Shown in pieces: positions 24,721 through 34,299 of a stretch of 64,000 bases of DNA. A program made the translations under genes and the position numbers. Source of the stretch: PALSA-612 sp963773055 (GTDB lineage Bacteria; Actinomycetota; Thermoleophilia; Gaiellales; Gaiellaceae); the NCBI GenBank assembly GCA_963773055.1, contig CAVYZL010000006.1, positions 1,550,001 to 1,614,000 of the forward strand. Reading direction: 5' to 3'. The notes beneath the pieces are model-generated. The model was not told where the DNA came from, made no database searches, and worked only from the letters and a program-made list of their open reading frames with translations. Position 1 is the stretch's first letter; each line of letters opens with the position of its first letter.

Positions 24721-26298
24721 GTGGCTGACTACGTCATCGTCGGAGCGGGTACGGCGGGCTGCGTCCTCGCGGGGCGCCTGAGCGAGGATCCGGACGCGAG
24801 CGTCCTACTGCTCGAAGCGGGGCCTCCGGACACGGCGAACGAGCTGCACGTCCCGGCGCTGTTCCCCTTCGCAATGAAGTCGGGCCTCGACTGGGACCTG
24901 TACGGCGAGGAGGAGCCCGGCCTCGGAAACCGCCGCCTCTACCTCCCGCGCGGCCGCGTGATCGGCGGCTCCAGCTCGATCAACGCGATGATCTACCTCC
25001 GCGGCCACCGCGCGGACTTCGACGGCTGGGCGGAAGACGGCTGCACCGGCTGGTCGTACGACGAGGTGCTCCCGTACTTCAAGCGCTCGGAGGACAACGA
25101 GCGCGGCGCCGACGCGTTCCACGGCGTCGGCGGGCCGATGACCGTCTCCGACAGCCGCTCGATGTGCCCGCTCGTCGATGCGCAGCTCGAAGCAGCCGTC
25201 CAGGCGGGCTACGAGCAGATCGACGATCTGTGCGTCGACCGGCCGGAGGGTGTCGCGCGCTGGCAGCTCACGCAGCGCAACGGCCTGCGCTGCAGCGCGG
25301 CGGACGCGTTCCTCCACCCCGTCTCCGACCGCGCGAACCTCGAAGTGCGCCCGGGCGTCTTCGTCGAGCGGATCGTCTTCGAGGGCGATCGCGCCGTCGG
25401 CGTCGAGACGGTGACGAACGGCGTGCGCGAGACGGTCCGCGCCGAGCGCGAGGTGATCCTCTCCGCGGGCACGTACCAGTCCCCCGTGCTGCTGATGCTC
25501 TCGGGCATCGGCCCGGCGGCCGACCTCGGGATCTTCGGGCTCCCTGTCCGCGAGGACCTGCCCGTCGGCGAGAACCTCCAGGACCACTGCATGGTCAACG
25601 TCAACTACCTGACGGACGAGCAGGGCCTGTTCGGGATCTTCACCCCGGAGAACTTCGCGCTGCTCGAGTCCGAGGGACGCGGGCCGCTGACCTCCAACTA
25701 CCCGGAGGCCGGCGGCTACTTCCGCACACGCTCCGACCTCGCGGCGCCGGACGTCGAGTTCCACTTCGCGGCCGCGCCGTTCTTCGACGAGGGGCTCAGG
25801 CCGCCGCCCGACAACGGTTTCGCGTTCGGGCCGGTGATCATCAAGCCAACCTCTCGCGGCAAGGTCGGACTGCGGACACCGATGGCCGACTCGAAGCCGA
25901 CCGTGCTCTGCAACTTCCTGACGACGGAGGAGGACCGCGCGAGCATGCTGGAAGGCGTGCGGATCGCGCTCGAGATCGCGGCGCAGCCGGCGCTGACGTC
26001 GATTATCCGCGAGCCGCTCAGCGTCCCCGCCTCCGACTCGGAGGCCGACATCTGGGAGTGGGTGACGGCGGCGAGCCAGACCGTCTACCACCCGACGTCC
26101 ACGTGCGCGATGGGCGCGGTCGTCGACGCGGAGCTCCGCGTCTACGGCGTCGAGGGCCTCCGCGTCGTCGACGCGTCGGTGATGCCGACGATCACGCGTG
26201 CGAACACGAACGCCGCGACAATGATGATCGCGGAGAAGGCCGCAGATCTGATCGCCTGCAAGGCGCCGCTCCCGGCGGAGACCGTCGCGGCCGGCTAG
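24721..26298 (+). CDS. GMC-family FAD oxidoreductase (choline/alcohol dehydrogenase-like)
   Basis: This 525-residue flavoprotein starts at the GTG following GGAGGGG at good spacing; the much longer frame upstream is spurious. The Rossmann motif VIVGAGTAGCVLAGRL is at residues 4-19, GMC signature 1 (GRVIGGSSSINAMIYLRG) near 79 and signature 2 (SAGTYQSPVLLMLSGIG) near 246. The catalytic His lies in YHPTSTCAMG near 460 and an Asn in ANTNAATMM. It probably oxidises a primary alcohol or aldehyde in the cytoplasm. No signal peptide. Confidence 0.9.
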   Translation: MADYVIVGAGTAGCVLAGRLSEDPDASVLLLEAGPPDTANELHVPALFPFAMKSGLDWDLYGEEEPGLGNRRLYLPRGRVIGGSSSINAMIYLRGHRADFDGWAEDGCTGWSYDEVLPYFKRSEDNERGADAFHGVGGPMTVSDSRSMCPLVDAQLEAAVQAGYEQIDDLCVDRPEGVARWQLTQRNGLRCSAADAFLHPVSDRANLEVRPGVFVERIVFEGDRAVGVETVTNGVRETVRAEREVILSAGTYQSPVLLMLSGIGPAADLGIFGLPVREDLPVGENLQDHCMVNVNYLTDEQGLFGIFTPENFALLESEGRGPLTSNYPEAGGYFRTRSDLAAPDVEFHFAAAPFFDEGLRPPPDNGFAFGPVIIKPTSRGKVGLRTPMADSKPTVLCNFLTTEEDRASMLEGVRIALEIAAQPALTSIIREPLSVPASDSEADIWEWVTAASQTVYHPTSTCAMGAVVDAELRVYGVEGLRVVDASVMPTITRANTNAATMMIAEKAADLIACKAPLPAETVAAG

Positions 26299-26324
26299 GC
26301 CTCAGGCGAAAACGTCATAAGTGA

Positions 26325-26330
26325 TATATT
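26325..26330 (+). promoter_or_regulatory. Candidate -10 element, leaderless start
   Basis: TATATT ends 7 bases before the GTG at 26337, in a short AT-rich patch (CATAAGTGATATATTGAGG). At normal -10 geometry transcription would start at or next to the GTG, giving a leaderless mRNA. No clear -35 hexamer and no well-spaced ribosome site are seen. Confidence 0.4.
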
Positions 26331-26336
26331 GAGGCA

Positions 26337-26654
26337 GTGACCGCCGGAGAGCTGCTCCGCACCGTCCGCCGCCGGCACGGCCTCACGCAACGCCAGCTCG
26401 CCGACCGCGCGCGGACGTCGCAGGCGGCGATCTCCCGCCTCGAGCGCGGCACCGTCTCGCCGACTGTCGACACGCTCGCCACGCTCCTCGACCTGATGGG
26501 CGAGGAGCTCGATATGGACGCTTCGCCGATCGACTACGGCCACGACCGCACGCTGCTCGCGAACAACCTCGCGCGCTCTCCCGCGGAACGGATCGATTTT
26601 GCAGCGAGCGTCGCCAACTTCGTTCTCAGGAATCGCGGCGTTGCCAGGACCTGA
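26337..26654 (+). CDS. XRE-type helix-turn-helix protein, putative antitoxin/regulator
   Basis: The protein has 105 residues. Residues 5-60 are a Cro/C1-type HTH (LTQRQLADRARTSQAAISRLERGTVSPTVDTL). The C-terminal part includes a RSPAERIDFAASVANF segment that I associate with HTH genes paired with nucleotidyltransferases. Translation probably starts at the GTG at 26337, perhaps on a leaderless message. The following nucleotidyltransferase gene overlaps its end, so the two are likely one module, either toxin-antitoxin-like or a self-regulated modifier. Confidence 0.75.
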   Translation: MTAGELLRTVRRRHGLTQRQLADRARTSQAAISRLERGTVSPTVDTLATLLDLMGEELDMDASPIDYGHDRTLLANNLARSPAERIDFAASVANFVLRNRGVART

Positions 26655-27153
26655 GGGGTTTCATCCACGCCCCATCCTCGAGACGCTCGTCGCGCACGGC
26701 GTCGATTTCGTGCTCATCGGTGGGATGGCCGGCATCGCGCGCGGATCGTCGTTCCCGAGCTACGACATCGACATCGCGTACGCGCGCGGTCGAGACAATC
26801 TCGAACGTCTCGCCGAAGCGCTCGATGAGCTCAAGGCAACGCTGCGGGGAGCACCGCCCGACGTGCCGTTCCAGCTCGATGCCAAGTCGCTGGAGAATGG
26901 CGCCAACTTCACGTTCGATACGCCCTACGGCTCGTTGGACATTCTCTCGCACATCGTCGGCGCGCCTGGCTACGACGCGCTCAAAGAGGCCGGTGGCGAT
27001 CCGGTCGAAGTCGAGAGCGTCCGCATCGTCGTCGCCTCGCTCGACCACCTGATCGCCATGAAGGAGGCCGCGGGGCGCACGAAGGACAAGCTGATGGCGA
27101 CCGAGTACCGCGTGCTCTCCGACGAGCTCCGCGCGCCGAAGGCCGACGACTAG
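26641..27153 (+). CDS. Nucleotidyltransferase-fold protein paired with HTH protein
   Basis: This protein has about 170 residues if translation starts at the TTG at 26641; other starts upstream in the same frame are possible. The polymerase-beta-type signature is visible as GGMAGIARGSSFPSYDIDIAY: two glycines, then the DxD pair that binds metal and nucleotide. The fold resembles the MNT or AbiEii class, whose members attach nucleotides to proteins or tRNA. It overlaps the HTH gene by 14 bp. The target is unknown. It converges on the VOC gene with a 4-bp overlap. Confidence 0.72.
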   Translation: MPGPEGFHPRPILETLVAHGVDFVLIGGMAGIARGSSFPSYDIDIAYARGRDNLERLAEALDELKATLRGAPPDVPFQLDAKSLENGANFTFDTPYGSLDILSHIVGAPGYDALKEAGGDPVEVESVRIVVASLDHLIAMKEAAGRTKDKLMATEYRVLSDELRAPKADD

Positions 27154-27539
27154 GAAAGCACGTTGAGCTCGATCCGGACGCCGTTCGGATCGGTGAGGAA
27201 GACCTGCCGCATCCCGGCCTCCGGCACGTCGTTCGTCACGCCGCCGACGCCCGCCTCTGCGAGGCGAGCCGCGATCTCTTCGTAGCCCTCGGCGGAGAAG
27301 GCGACGTGGTCGATCGACGCGCCCGTGGGCTCGAGGTCGACGGTGGCGGCGTGCGCCTCGTACGCGGCCCGCTCGGCGACGTGCAGGCACGCCGCGCCGT
27401 CGACGTAGAGCCAGGCGCCGGGGAAGGGCAACGGCGGGCGATCGCCCGGCTCGAGGCCGAGCGCGTCGCGATAGAACGCGACGGTCGCCTCGACGTCGTC
27501 CGTGAGCACGAGCGCGTGGTCGAGGCGGCGGAGCGTCAT
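27150..27539 (-). CDS. VOC-family (glyoxalase/methylmalonyl-CoA epimerase-like) protein
   Basis: This is a single-module 129-residue VOC protein. His8 (RLDHALVLT), a His in SIDHVAF near residue 77 and a Glu in VRIELNVLS near 125 are the expected metal ligands. The start overlaps the stop of the acetoacetate-CoA ligase gene by 4 bp, so the two are co-translated. Function is not clear; an isomerase or lyase acting on the CoA ligase pathway is plausible. Confidence 0.78.
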   Translation of the reverse strand: MTLRRLDHALVLTDDVEATVAFYRDALGLEPGDRPPLPFPGAWLYVDGAACLHVAERAAYEAHAATVDLEPTGASIDHVAFSAEGYEEIAARLAEAGVGGVTNDVPEAGMRQVFLTDPNGVRIELNVLS

Positions 27540-29521
27540 CCGCCCGAGCGCGCTGCGGCATATGCGGCGAACGCCTCGATCGCGTCGGGGTCGACGAGCG
27601 CGTCGCGGCTCGCCACCTCCTCGACCGACGAGCCGGTGAGGATCCGCTTCACCGGCAGCTCGAGCTTCTTCCCCGTCATCGTCCGCGGGATCGCCGGCAC
27701 CGCGACGATCGCGTCGGGCGCGTGGCGCGGCGAGAGCGCCGTGCGAATCGTCGCCTTCATCGCCTTCTCCATGTCTGCGTCGAGCTCCACGCCGGGCCGG
27801 AGCACGACGAACAGCAGCAGCTCGTCGGTCTGCTCGAGGTGGACGACGAGACTGTCGAGGACCTCGTCCTGCTCCTCGACGATCGAGTACAGCTCGCTCG
27901 TCCCGAGGCGGACGCCGCCGCGGTTGAGCGTCGCGTCGGAGCGGCCGGTGATGATCGCGCTCCCGCGCTCGGTGAACATCACCCAGTCGCCGAAGCGCCA
28001 GACACCCGGGTAGAACTCGAAGTACGACGAGCGGTAGCGCGAGCCATCCGGGTCGTTCCAGAAGGCGACGGGCATCGAGGGCATCGGCTGGCGGATCACG
28101 AGCTCGCCGAGCTCCCCGACGATCGGGTTCCCGTTCGGGTCGTAGGCTGCCGCGTCCACGCCGAGGCAGGCGGCGCTCATCTCGCCGGCGTACACGGGTA
28201 AGAGCGGGTACCCCTGGACGAGGCCCGTGCAGACGTCGGTGCCGCCCGAGCCGACATTGAGATACATCTCGGGGCCGAACTGCTCGTATAGCCACTCGTA
28301 GCTGTCGAGCGGGAGCGGCGAGCCCGCCTCGCAGACCATGCGGATCGAGGAGAGGTCGTAGTCGCGGCCCGGCTCGAGGCCGGCCTTCTGACAGGCCATC
28401 GTGAACGCCGGGCTCAAGCCGAAGAACGTCGGCTGCAGCTCCTCGGCCAGCTGCCACTGGTACGAGACGTCGGGATAGGCCGGGTTGCCGTCGAGCATCA
28501 CGACCGACGCCCGCGTGAGCAGCGTCGAGACGAGGGCGTTCCACATCATCCACGCGGTCGTCGTGAACCACTGGAGCCGGTCGCCCGGGTGGAGGTCCCA
28601 GCTGAACGTGTGGTTCTTCAGGTGCTCGAGGAGGATGCCGCCGTGCCCGTGGACGATCGGCTTCGGCAAGCCGGTCGTGCCGGACGAGAAGAGGACGTAG
28701 AGCGGATGGTCGAAGGGGAGCGCGTCGAACTCGAGCGGCCCGCTCGTCGCGAGCAGGTCGTCCCAGGCCACCGCATCGTGCAAGGCGTCGTCCTCGCCAC
28801 CGACGTAGGGGACGTGCACGACGGAGCGGAGCGAAGGCAGCCCGGCCCGCACCTCCGCCACCTGCGGGCGGCGGTCGACGAGCTTGTCGCCGTAGCGGTA
28901 GCCCGCGACGGCGAGCAGCACCGTCGGCTCGAGCTGGCCGAGGCGGTTGAGAACGCTCCGCGGGCCGAACTCCGGCGGACACGTCGCCCAGACCGCGCCG
29001 AGGCTCGCGGCGGCGAGGAAGGCGACGAGCGTCTCCGGGACGTTCGGGAGGTACGCGACGACGCGGTCGCCGCGCTGGACGCCGAGCTGCTGGAGGCCCA
29101 CGCGTACGCGCGCGACCTGCTCGCGCAGGTCGCCGAACGTCAGCTCGACCGGCGCACGCGTCTGGGAGTGCGCGACGACCGCGGACGAGCCGGCGTCCTC
29201 GTCGCGGCCGACCATGTGCTCGGCGCAGTTGATCAGCGCGCCCGGAAACCACTCGGCGCCGGGCATCGCGTGCGAGCCGAGCACGCGCTCGTACGGCGCG
29301 TGCGCGCGAATCTCGAAGAAGTCCCAGATCGCGCCCCAGAACGCCTCGAGATCGGAGACGGACCAGCGGTAGAGCTCCCCGTAGCCGGAAAAGTCGTGCC
29401 CGCGCTCGGTCCTCAGCCACTCGATGAAGCGGCCGAGCTCGAACCGCGTGCGCCAGTCAGCCGGCGGCGACCAGAGGACATCACCCGTCGCGAGCGGTCG
29501 AGACGGTGTCGCCGCCATCAC
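27536..29521 (-). CDS. Acetoacetate-CoA ligase
   Basis: This 661-residue member of the acyl-CoA synthetase (AMP-forming) superfamily shows the acetoacetyl-CoA synthetase pattern throughout: LFSSGTTGLPKPIVHGHGG as the phosphate-binding P-loop near residue 272, WFTTTAWMMWN, GSGGTDVCTG, and the A8-type region FGDWVMFTERG followed by GRSDATLNRGGVRLGTSELY. The catalytic lysine lies in the C-terminal RTMTGKKLELPVKRIL region. It activates acetoacetate with ATP and CoA in the cytoplasm, linking ketone-body or polyhydroxybutyrate metabolism to central carbon flow. Confidence 0.93.
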   Translation of the reverse strand: MMAATPSRPLATGDVLWSPPADWRTRFELGRFIEWLRTERGHDFSGYGELYRWSVSDLEAFWGAIWDFFEIRAHAPYERVLGSHAMPGAEWFPGALINCAEHMVGRDEDAGSSAVVAHSQTRAPVELTFGDLREQVARVRVGLQQLGVQRGDRVVAYLPNVPETLVAFLAAASLGAVWATCPPEFGPRSVLNRLGQLEPTVLLAVAGYRYGDKLVDRRPQVAEVRAGLPSLRSVVHVPYVGGEDDALHDAVAWDDLLATSGPLEFDALPFDHPLYVLFSSGTTGLPKPIVHGHGGILLEHLKNHTFSWDLHPGDRLQWFTTTAWMMWNALVSTLLTRASVVMLDGNPAYPDVSYQWQLAEELQPTFFGLSPAFTMACQKAGLEPGRDYDLSSIRMVCEAGSPLPLDSYEWLYEQFGPEMYLNVGSGGTDVCTGLVQGYPLLPVYAGEMSAACLGVDAAAYDPNGNPIVGELGELVIRQPMPSMPVAFWNDPDGSRYRSSYFEFYPGVWRFGDWVMFTERGSAIITGRSDATLNRGGVRLGTSELYSIVEEQDEVLDSLVVHLEQTDELLLFVVLRPGVELDADMEKAMKATIRTALSPRHAPDAIVAVPAIPRTMTGKKLELPVKRILTGSSVEEVASRDALVDPDAIEAFAAYAAARSGG

Positions 29522-29590
29522 GCGATCCTACTGTCCGTCTCTGTGCAGCTCTTTGGGTCCCGCGCGCCGGTCGTTCACAATGGCACGAGC

Positions 29591-32371
29591 ATGGCCGTGG
29601 ATGTCATCGGCAGGGAAGACGAGCTGGCCTCGATCGAGTCGTTCTTTGGTCGGGTCGAGACCGGCCCGGCCGCGCTCGTCCTCTCCGGCGAGGCGGGCAT
29701 CGGCAAGACGATCCTCTGGGAGTCGGGGGTCGAGGAGGCGCGCGGCCGCTTCAGTCGCGTTCTGTCGTGTCACGGCGTCGAAGCCGAGGCCTCGCTCTCG
29801 TACGCCGGCTTGTCCGACCTGCTCGCCGACTCGCTCGACGACATTTCGTCGTCCCTCCCACCCCCACGGCGACGTGCGCTCGAGGTTGCCCTGCTGCTCG
29901 CCGAGCCCGGCGACGCGCCTCCCGATCCGCATGCGATCGGGTTGGCCGTGCTCGATGCGCTCCGCGCTCTCGCCGAACGGGGACCGGTGCTCGTCGCGCT
30001 CGACGACGCCCAGTGGCTGGATCCACCGTCCGCGGGCGTACTCCAGATCGCGCTCCGGCGCCTACGCGAAGAGCCGATCGGCTTGCTCGCGACGTTGAGG
30101 CTGGGGCCGGACGTCGACAGCGCCGTCGAGCTCGAACGGGTCTTCTCGGAGACGCAGCTCGTCGATCTCTCAATCGGGCCGCTGAGCCTGGCCGCAGTCC
30201 AGCGCCTGCTGTCGACGCGGCTAGGGCTCGACCTCACGCGGCCGGAGATCACCCGTGTGCAGGACGCGACCGCCGGCAACCCGTTCTTCGCTCTCGAGCT
30301 TGGCCGAGAGCTCGTCCGCACAAACACCAGGCCTACAGCTGGCCGTGCATTGCCGATGCCCGACAGCCTGCAGGAGCTACTGGGCGACCGCCTCGCTCGT
30401 CTGCCAACACACACGGGTGACGTCCTGCTCCAGGCGGCTGCGCTCGCCCGGCCGACGCTCGAGCTCGTCACGGCCGCGTATGGCGAACGGGAACCGGTCC
30501 TCGAGGCGCTGGAAGCAGCCGTGCGGGAAGGGGTCCTAGGGCTCGACGACTCCTCGATTCGCTTCACGCACCCGTTGCTCGCATCGATCTCCTACGAGCA
30601 GGCGCCGGTCTGGAAGCGCCGCGCCGTCCACAGGGCGCTCGCAAACGTCGTGACGGACGTCGAGGAGCGCGCGCGCCACCTCGCGCTCGCCGCGGAAGGA
30701 CCGGATTCGGTGGTCGCCTCGTACCTCGACGCCGCCGCCGAGCAAGCGGCCGCGCGCGGGGCGCCACGCGCGGCGGGGGAGCTGTCCGAGCTTGCGGCGG
30801 ACTTGACGCCCGATGACCCTTTACTCACGCGACGGAGACGGCTGCAAGCCGGGAAGTACTACAGCCGTGCGGGATCCCGAGACCAGGCCGTAGCCCTGCT
30901 CGATCAGCTTCTCGAGCAGGTCCCGCCGGGGCCAGAACGAGCTGACGTCCTGCTCGCACGGATCTCTACGTTCATAGGGGATACGTCGGTGCTCCTCGCG
31001 CTCAGTGACGAGGCGCTCGACTCTGCGGAGGACGATGACGTCCGCTCGGCGCGGGTCCTGGCATCACGGACGTGGGTTCATCTCATCAAGGCCGACGGAG
31101 CGGCCGCGCTGGCGGACGGGCGGGCTGCGCTCCGGAAGGCCGAGCAGGCCGACGACCCGACCCTCGTCGTCACCACGATTGCCCGACTCGCCCAGGCGGA
31201 AGTGTGGGGCGCCGACGTCACTCCCGGGTTGCTCGAGCGAGGGGTCGAGATCGAGGAACGACTTGGGCTCGAGCTCGACTACCGAACGAGCCCCCGGGCC
31301 TACTTACCCCGCCTCCTCATGCGGAGAGGCGAGCTAGGTCGAGCGCGCGCGATGCTGGAGGAGGCGGAAGCGAGCTCAGCAGCAAGCGGCGACGCGTTCA
31401 CTCGCACGCATGCCCTTTGGTATCTGAGCATTCTCGAGTGGCTTGCCGGCCGCTGGCAGCTGGCGCTGGCGCACGCCGCGACAGCCAACGACATGACCGA
31501 GCACCTGTGGGAACACACGATGTACGTGGGACGCTTCAGGGCTCTGATCGAAACTGATCTCGGTCTCGTCGAGCAGGCGCGTGCCTCGGCCGAGGGTGGC
31601 CTGGCGTACGCGCGTAGCAGCTCGAACGAAACGTTCCTCATCGTCACCCTCGGCGTTCTAGGCCGACTCGAATTGGCGTTGGGCAACCTCGAGGCGGCCG
31701 GGGACTACCTGCGCGAGCTACCCGGACGACTGCTGGCTGGCGGCTTGAATGACCCGACGCAGCCCCTATGGTCGGACGCGATCGAGACGCTCGTCGCGCT
31801 GGGCGAGCTCGAGCAGGCGGGCGTCTACCTCGAGGACTACGAGCGCTACGCGGGCCAGCTCGGGAGTCCGCTGGCGATGGAGGGAGTGCTCCGGTGCCGT
31901 GGGTTGCTGTGCGCCGCTACCGGAGACGTTCCAGCCGCTCTCGCAGCCTTCGACGGCGCCATCGCCGAGCAGCCGATCCCGGTCTGGCCCTTCGAACGAG
32001 GCCGCACACTGCTCTGCCTCGGTGTCGTCCGCCGCCAGGCGCAGCAGAAGAGGGCGGCCCGGGAGAACCTCGAGCAGGCACTCGCGCTCTTCGAGGAGCT
32101 CGGCGCGCGCCTGTGGGCGGACAAGGCCCGGGCGGAGCTGCGGCGGATCGGCGGGCGAGCGCCGACCTCGGACGATCTGACGGAGACCGAGCGCCGGGTC
32201 GCAGAGCTCGCGGGGCGGGGCCGCTCGAACAAGGAGATAGCGGCCGAGCTCTTCATGGGGGTGAGCACGGTCGAGGCGCATCTGTCGCACGTCTACCGCA
32301 AGCTCGGCGTCCGGCGAGCCGGGTTGGCCAGCCGACTCGCCATTCCGGTGGACGAGCCCGCCGAAGCCTAG
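29591..32371 (+). CDS. LuxR-family large ATP-binding (LAL) transcriptional regulator, copy A
   Basis: This 926-residue regulator has an intact frame. An N-terminal AAA/STAND ATPase carries Walker A GEAGIGKT at residues 33-40 and Walker B VLVALDDAQWLD near 135. The middle is a helical repeat (TPR-like) region, and the last 60 residues form a LuxR HTH (LTETERRVAELAGRGRSNKEIAAELFMGVSTVEAHLSHVYRKLGVR). LAL proteins act as ligand-responsive activators. The downstream dikinase is the likely target. It is closely similar along its length to the damaged copy at 34300-37094, which indicates duplication. Confidence 0.9.
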   Translation: MAVDVIGREDELASIESFFGRVETGPAALVLSGEAGIGKTILWESGVEEARGRFSRVLSCHGVEAEASLSYAGLSDLLADSLDDISSSLPPPRRRALEVALLLAEPGDAPPDPHAIGLAVLDALRALAERGPVLVALDDAQWLDPPSAGVLQIALRRLREEPIGLLATLRLGPDVDSAVELERVFSETQLVDLSIGPLSLAAVQRLLSTRLGLDLTRPEITRVQDATAGNPFFALELGRELVRTNTRPTAGRALPMPDSLQELLGDRLARLPTHTGDVLLQAAALARPTLELVTAAYGEREPVLEALEAAVREGVLGLDDSSIRFTHPLLASISYEQAPVWKRRAVHRALANVVTDVEERARHLALAAEGPDSVVASYLDAAAEQAAARGAPRAAGELSELAADLTPDDPLLTRRRRLQAGKYYSRAGSRDQAVALLDQLLEQVPPGPERADVLLARISTFIGDTSVLLALSDEALDSAEDDDVRSARVLASRTWVHLIKADGAAALADGRAALRKAEQADDPTLVVTTIARLAQAEVWGADVTPGLLERGVEIEERLGLELDYRTSPRAYLPRLLMRRGELGRARAMLEEAEASSAASGDAFTRTHALWYLSILEWLAGRWQLALAHAATANDMTEHLWEHTMYVGRFRALIETDLGLVEQARASAEGGLAYARSSSNETFLIVTLGVLGRLELALGNLEAAGDYLRELPGRLLAGGLNDPTQPLWSDAIETLVALGELEQAGVYLEDYERYAGQLGSPLAMEGVLRCRGLLCAATGDVPAALAAFDGAIAEQPIPVWPFERGRTLLCLGVVRRQAQQKRAARENLEQALALFEELGARLWADKARAELRRIGGRAPTSDDLTETERRVAELAGRGRSNKEIAAELFMGVSTVEAHLSHVYRKLGVRRAGLASRLAIPVDEPAEA

Positions 32372-32400
32372 GGCTTCCGGGGTGGCGCCTCGGGCCTAGG
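32367..32400 (+). promoter_or_regulatory. CCTAGG inverted repeat after LuxR copy A
   Basis: CCTAGG at 32367-32372 is repeated at 32395-32400. The segment starts with TAGGGCTTCCGGGGT (32369-32383), which matches 14 of 15 bases of the sequence at 37092-37106 after LuxR copy B. Both lie about 36 bp upstream of the next gene's ATG, so they may be operator or promoter elements, or duplicated terminators. Confidence 0.4.
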
Positions 32401-32417
32401 TGAGGTCTAGTAGGGCA

Positions 32418-34255
32418 ATGACGACGAATAGTCCGGAGCGGAGAGGCTTGCCGAGCCCACTCGAAGTGCCCATCCCCCCAGAGTGCGAGGGCTGGGAGGA
32501 GATGTATCCGTACCACGCGGTCTTCAGCGAGGATCGCCGCGCGTTCGACGACGGCCGCTTCTGGTTCCAGAGACTCTCTGCACGGTCCGGAGCCGGTCCA
32601 CCCGTTCGACTTCGTGTGGTGGGACTACGCCGTTGCCGCCATGAACCAGGCGAACACCCGCCTGTTCGTGGTCCCGCCGTCTCTCGGTGCCGAGTATCGC
32701 GTGCTCAACGGATACCTGTACTTCAGCGCGAACTCCGTCACCGACGAGGAGACGCTCGCACGGCGCGGGGAGTTGTTCGCAGTGCGCGGAGGTTTCTACT
32801 ACCGCCACTGGGACGAGATCTACGAGCGGTGGGTTGAAAGGGTCGAAGGGACCACCCGCGAGCTCGAGCTGCTCGATGCGCCCGAGCTCCCCGAATACGA
32901 GGACGAGGTTGTCGTCACGGAGGTCCGCGGCGTCGGCTCGGGCTACGAGCTTCTCGTCGCGTACGACCGCGTCCTCGACGGGCTCGACCGCGTCATGCAG
33001 TACCACTTCGAGCTCGCTGAATCTCGGCTACGGGGCGTATTTCGTCTTCTACGAGCGCTGCCGGCAGGCGTTCCCCGACATCACGGACCAGACGATCGCC
33101 AAGATGATCTCTGCCATCGACCTCCTCGTCCTCCGTCCGGACGAAGAGCTCAAACGCCTTGCCCAGCTCGCCGTCGAGCTCGGAGTGGCGGGAGCCGTCG
33201 AGGGGGCGGGAGGACGAGGATGCTCTCCGCGTGGCTCTGTCCGGCAGCGCGAAGGAGCGCGCTGGCTCGGCGAGTTCGACGAGACGAAGAGCCCGTGGTT
33301 CTGCTTCTCAAACGGGAACGGCCTCTATCACCACCATCGCTCCTGGATCGACGACACGCGGTTGCCGATCGCAGCGATCGGCTCCTACGTTCGGCGCCTG
33401 GGGGCCGGCGAGGACATCTCGCGCCCGAAGGCCGCGGTGCTCGCCGAGCGCGAACGGATCACCAACGAGCACCGCTCGTTGCTGACAGACGAGATGCGGC
33501 AACCCTTCGAGGAGAGCCTGGCACTCGCGCGGACCGTCTATCCGTTCATCGAGGACCACAACTTCTACATCGAGCACCGTTACTTCTCGCTCCTCTGGAA
33601 CACGATCCGCAAGTTCGGCGCGCTGCTGGCGAAGGAGCAATTCCTCGCTGACCAGGAGGACGTGTTCTACCTGCGTCACGAAGAAGTGCGCGAAGCGCTC
33701 GAGGAGCTCCGTGTGTGCTGGGCCTCTGGCGGGGCGGGGGTCGCTCGCGGCCCGCGCTACTGGCCACCGATCGTCGCCCGGCGCAAGACGATCTACGAGG
33801 CGATGCGCAGTGGGCGCCGCCTCCTGCCCTCGGGCAAGCCCCGAGACGATCACCGACCCCGTCACGCTCATGCTGTGGGGGCTTACAGACAAGCGCATCC
33901 GCGAGTGGGTCTGGGCCGCGGACACGACCGACGAGCACACGCTGACGGGGCTTGCCGCCTCGTCGGGCGTCGCCGAGGGCCAAGCGCGCGTCATCCTCCG
34001 GGCCGATCAGCTCGGTGAAATCCGGCAGGGGAGATCCTCGTCTCGCGGGCGACCTCACCGAGCTGGACACCTGTCTTCGGAAGCATCGCCGCGGCCGTGC
34101 TCGATTCCGGCGGCAGCATGTGCCACGCGGCCATCGTCGCCCGCGAGTACGGCCTTCCGACGGTGGTCGGCACGGGCACGGGTACGACGCGGATCAAGAC
34201 TGGCGACCTGCTACGCGTCGACGGGAACACCGGCGTCGTCACGATCCTGAGTTAG
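32418..34255 (+). pseudogene. Second PEP-utilising dikinase-like gene, multiply frameshifted
   Basis: This is a paralogue of the gene at 10678-12514, starting at ATG 32418. EGWEEMYPYH, the helical middle and the C-terminal mobile domain (GGSMCHAAIVAREYGLPTVVG) are all present in order. The reading frame changes near 32,570, near 33,010, twice around 33,210-33,260, near 33,830 and near 34,025, and ends at a TAG at 34253-34255. No internal segment seems to be missing, so sequence error is as likely as decay. The residue before the catalytic His is Cys rather than Ser. Flanked on both sides by LuxR-type regulators. Confidence 0.7.
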
Positions 34256-34299
34256 CGCTGTTCGCAGGCTCGCGTCTCGGAGTCCAGAATGCCCCTGCC

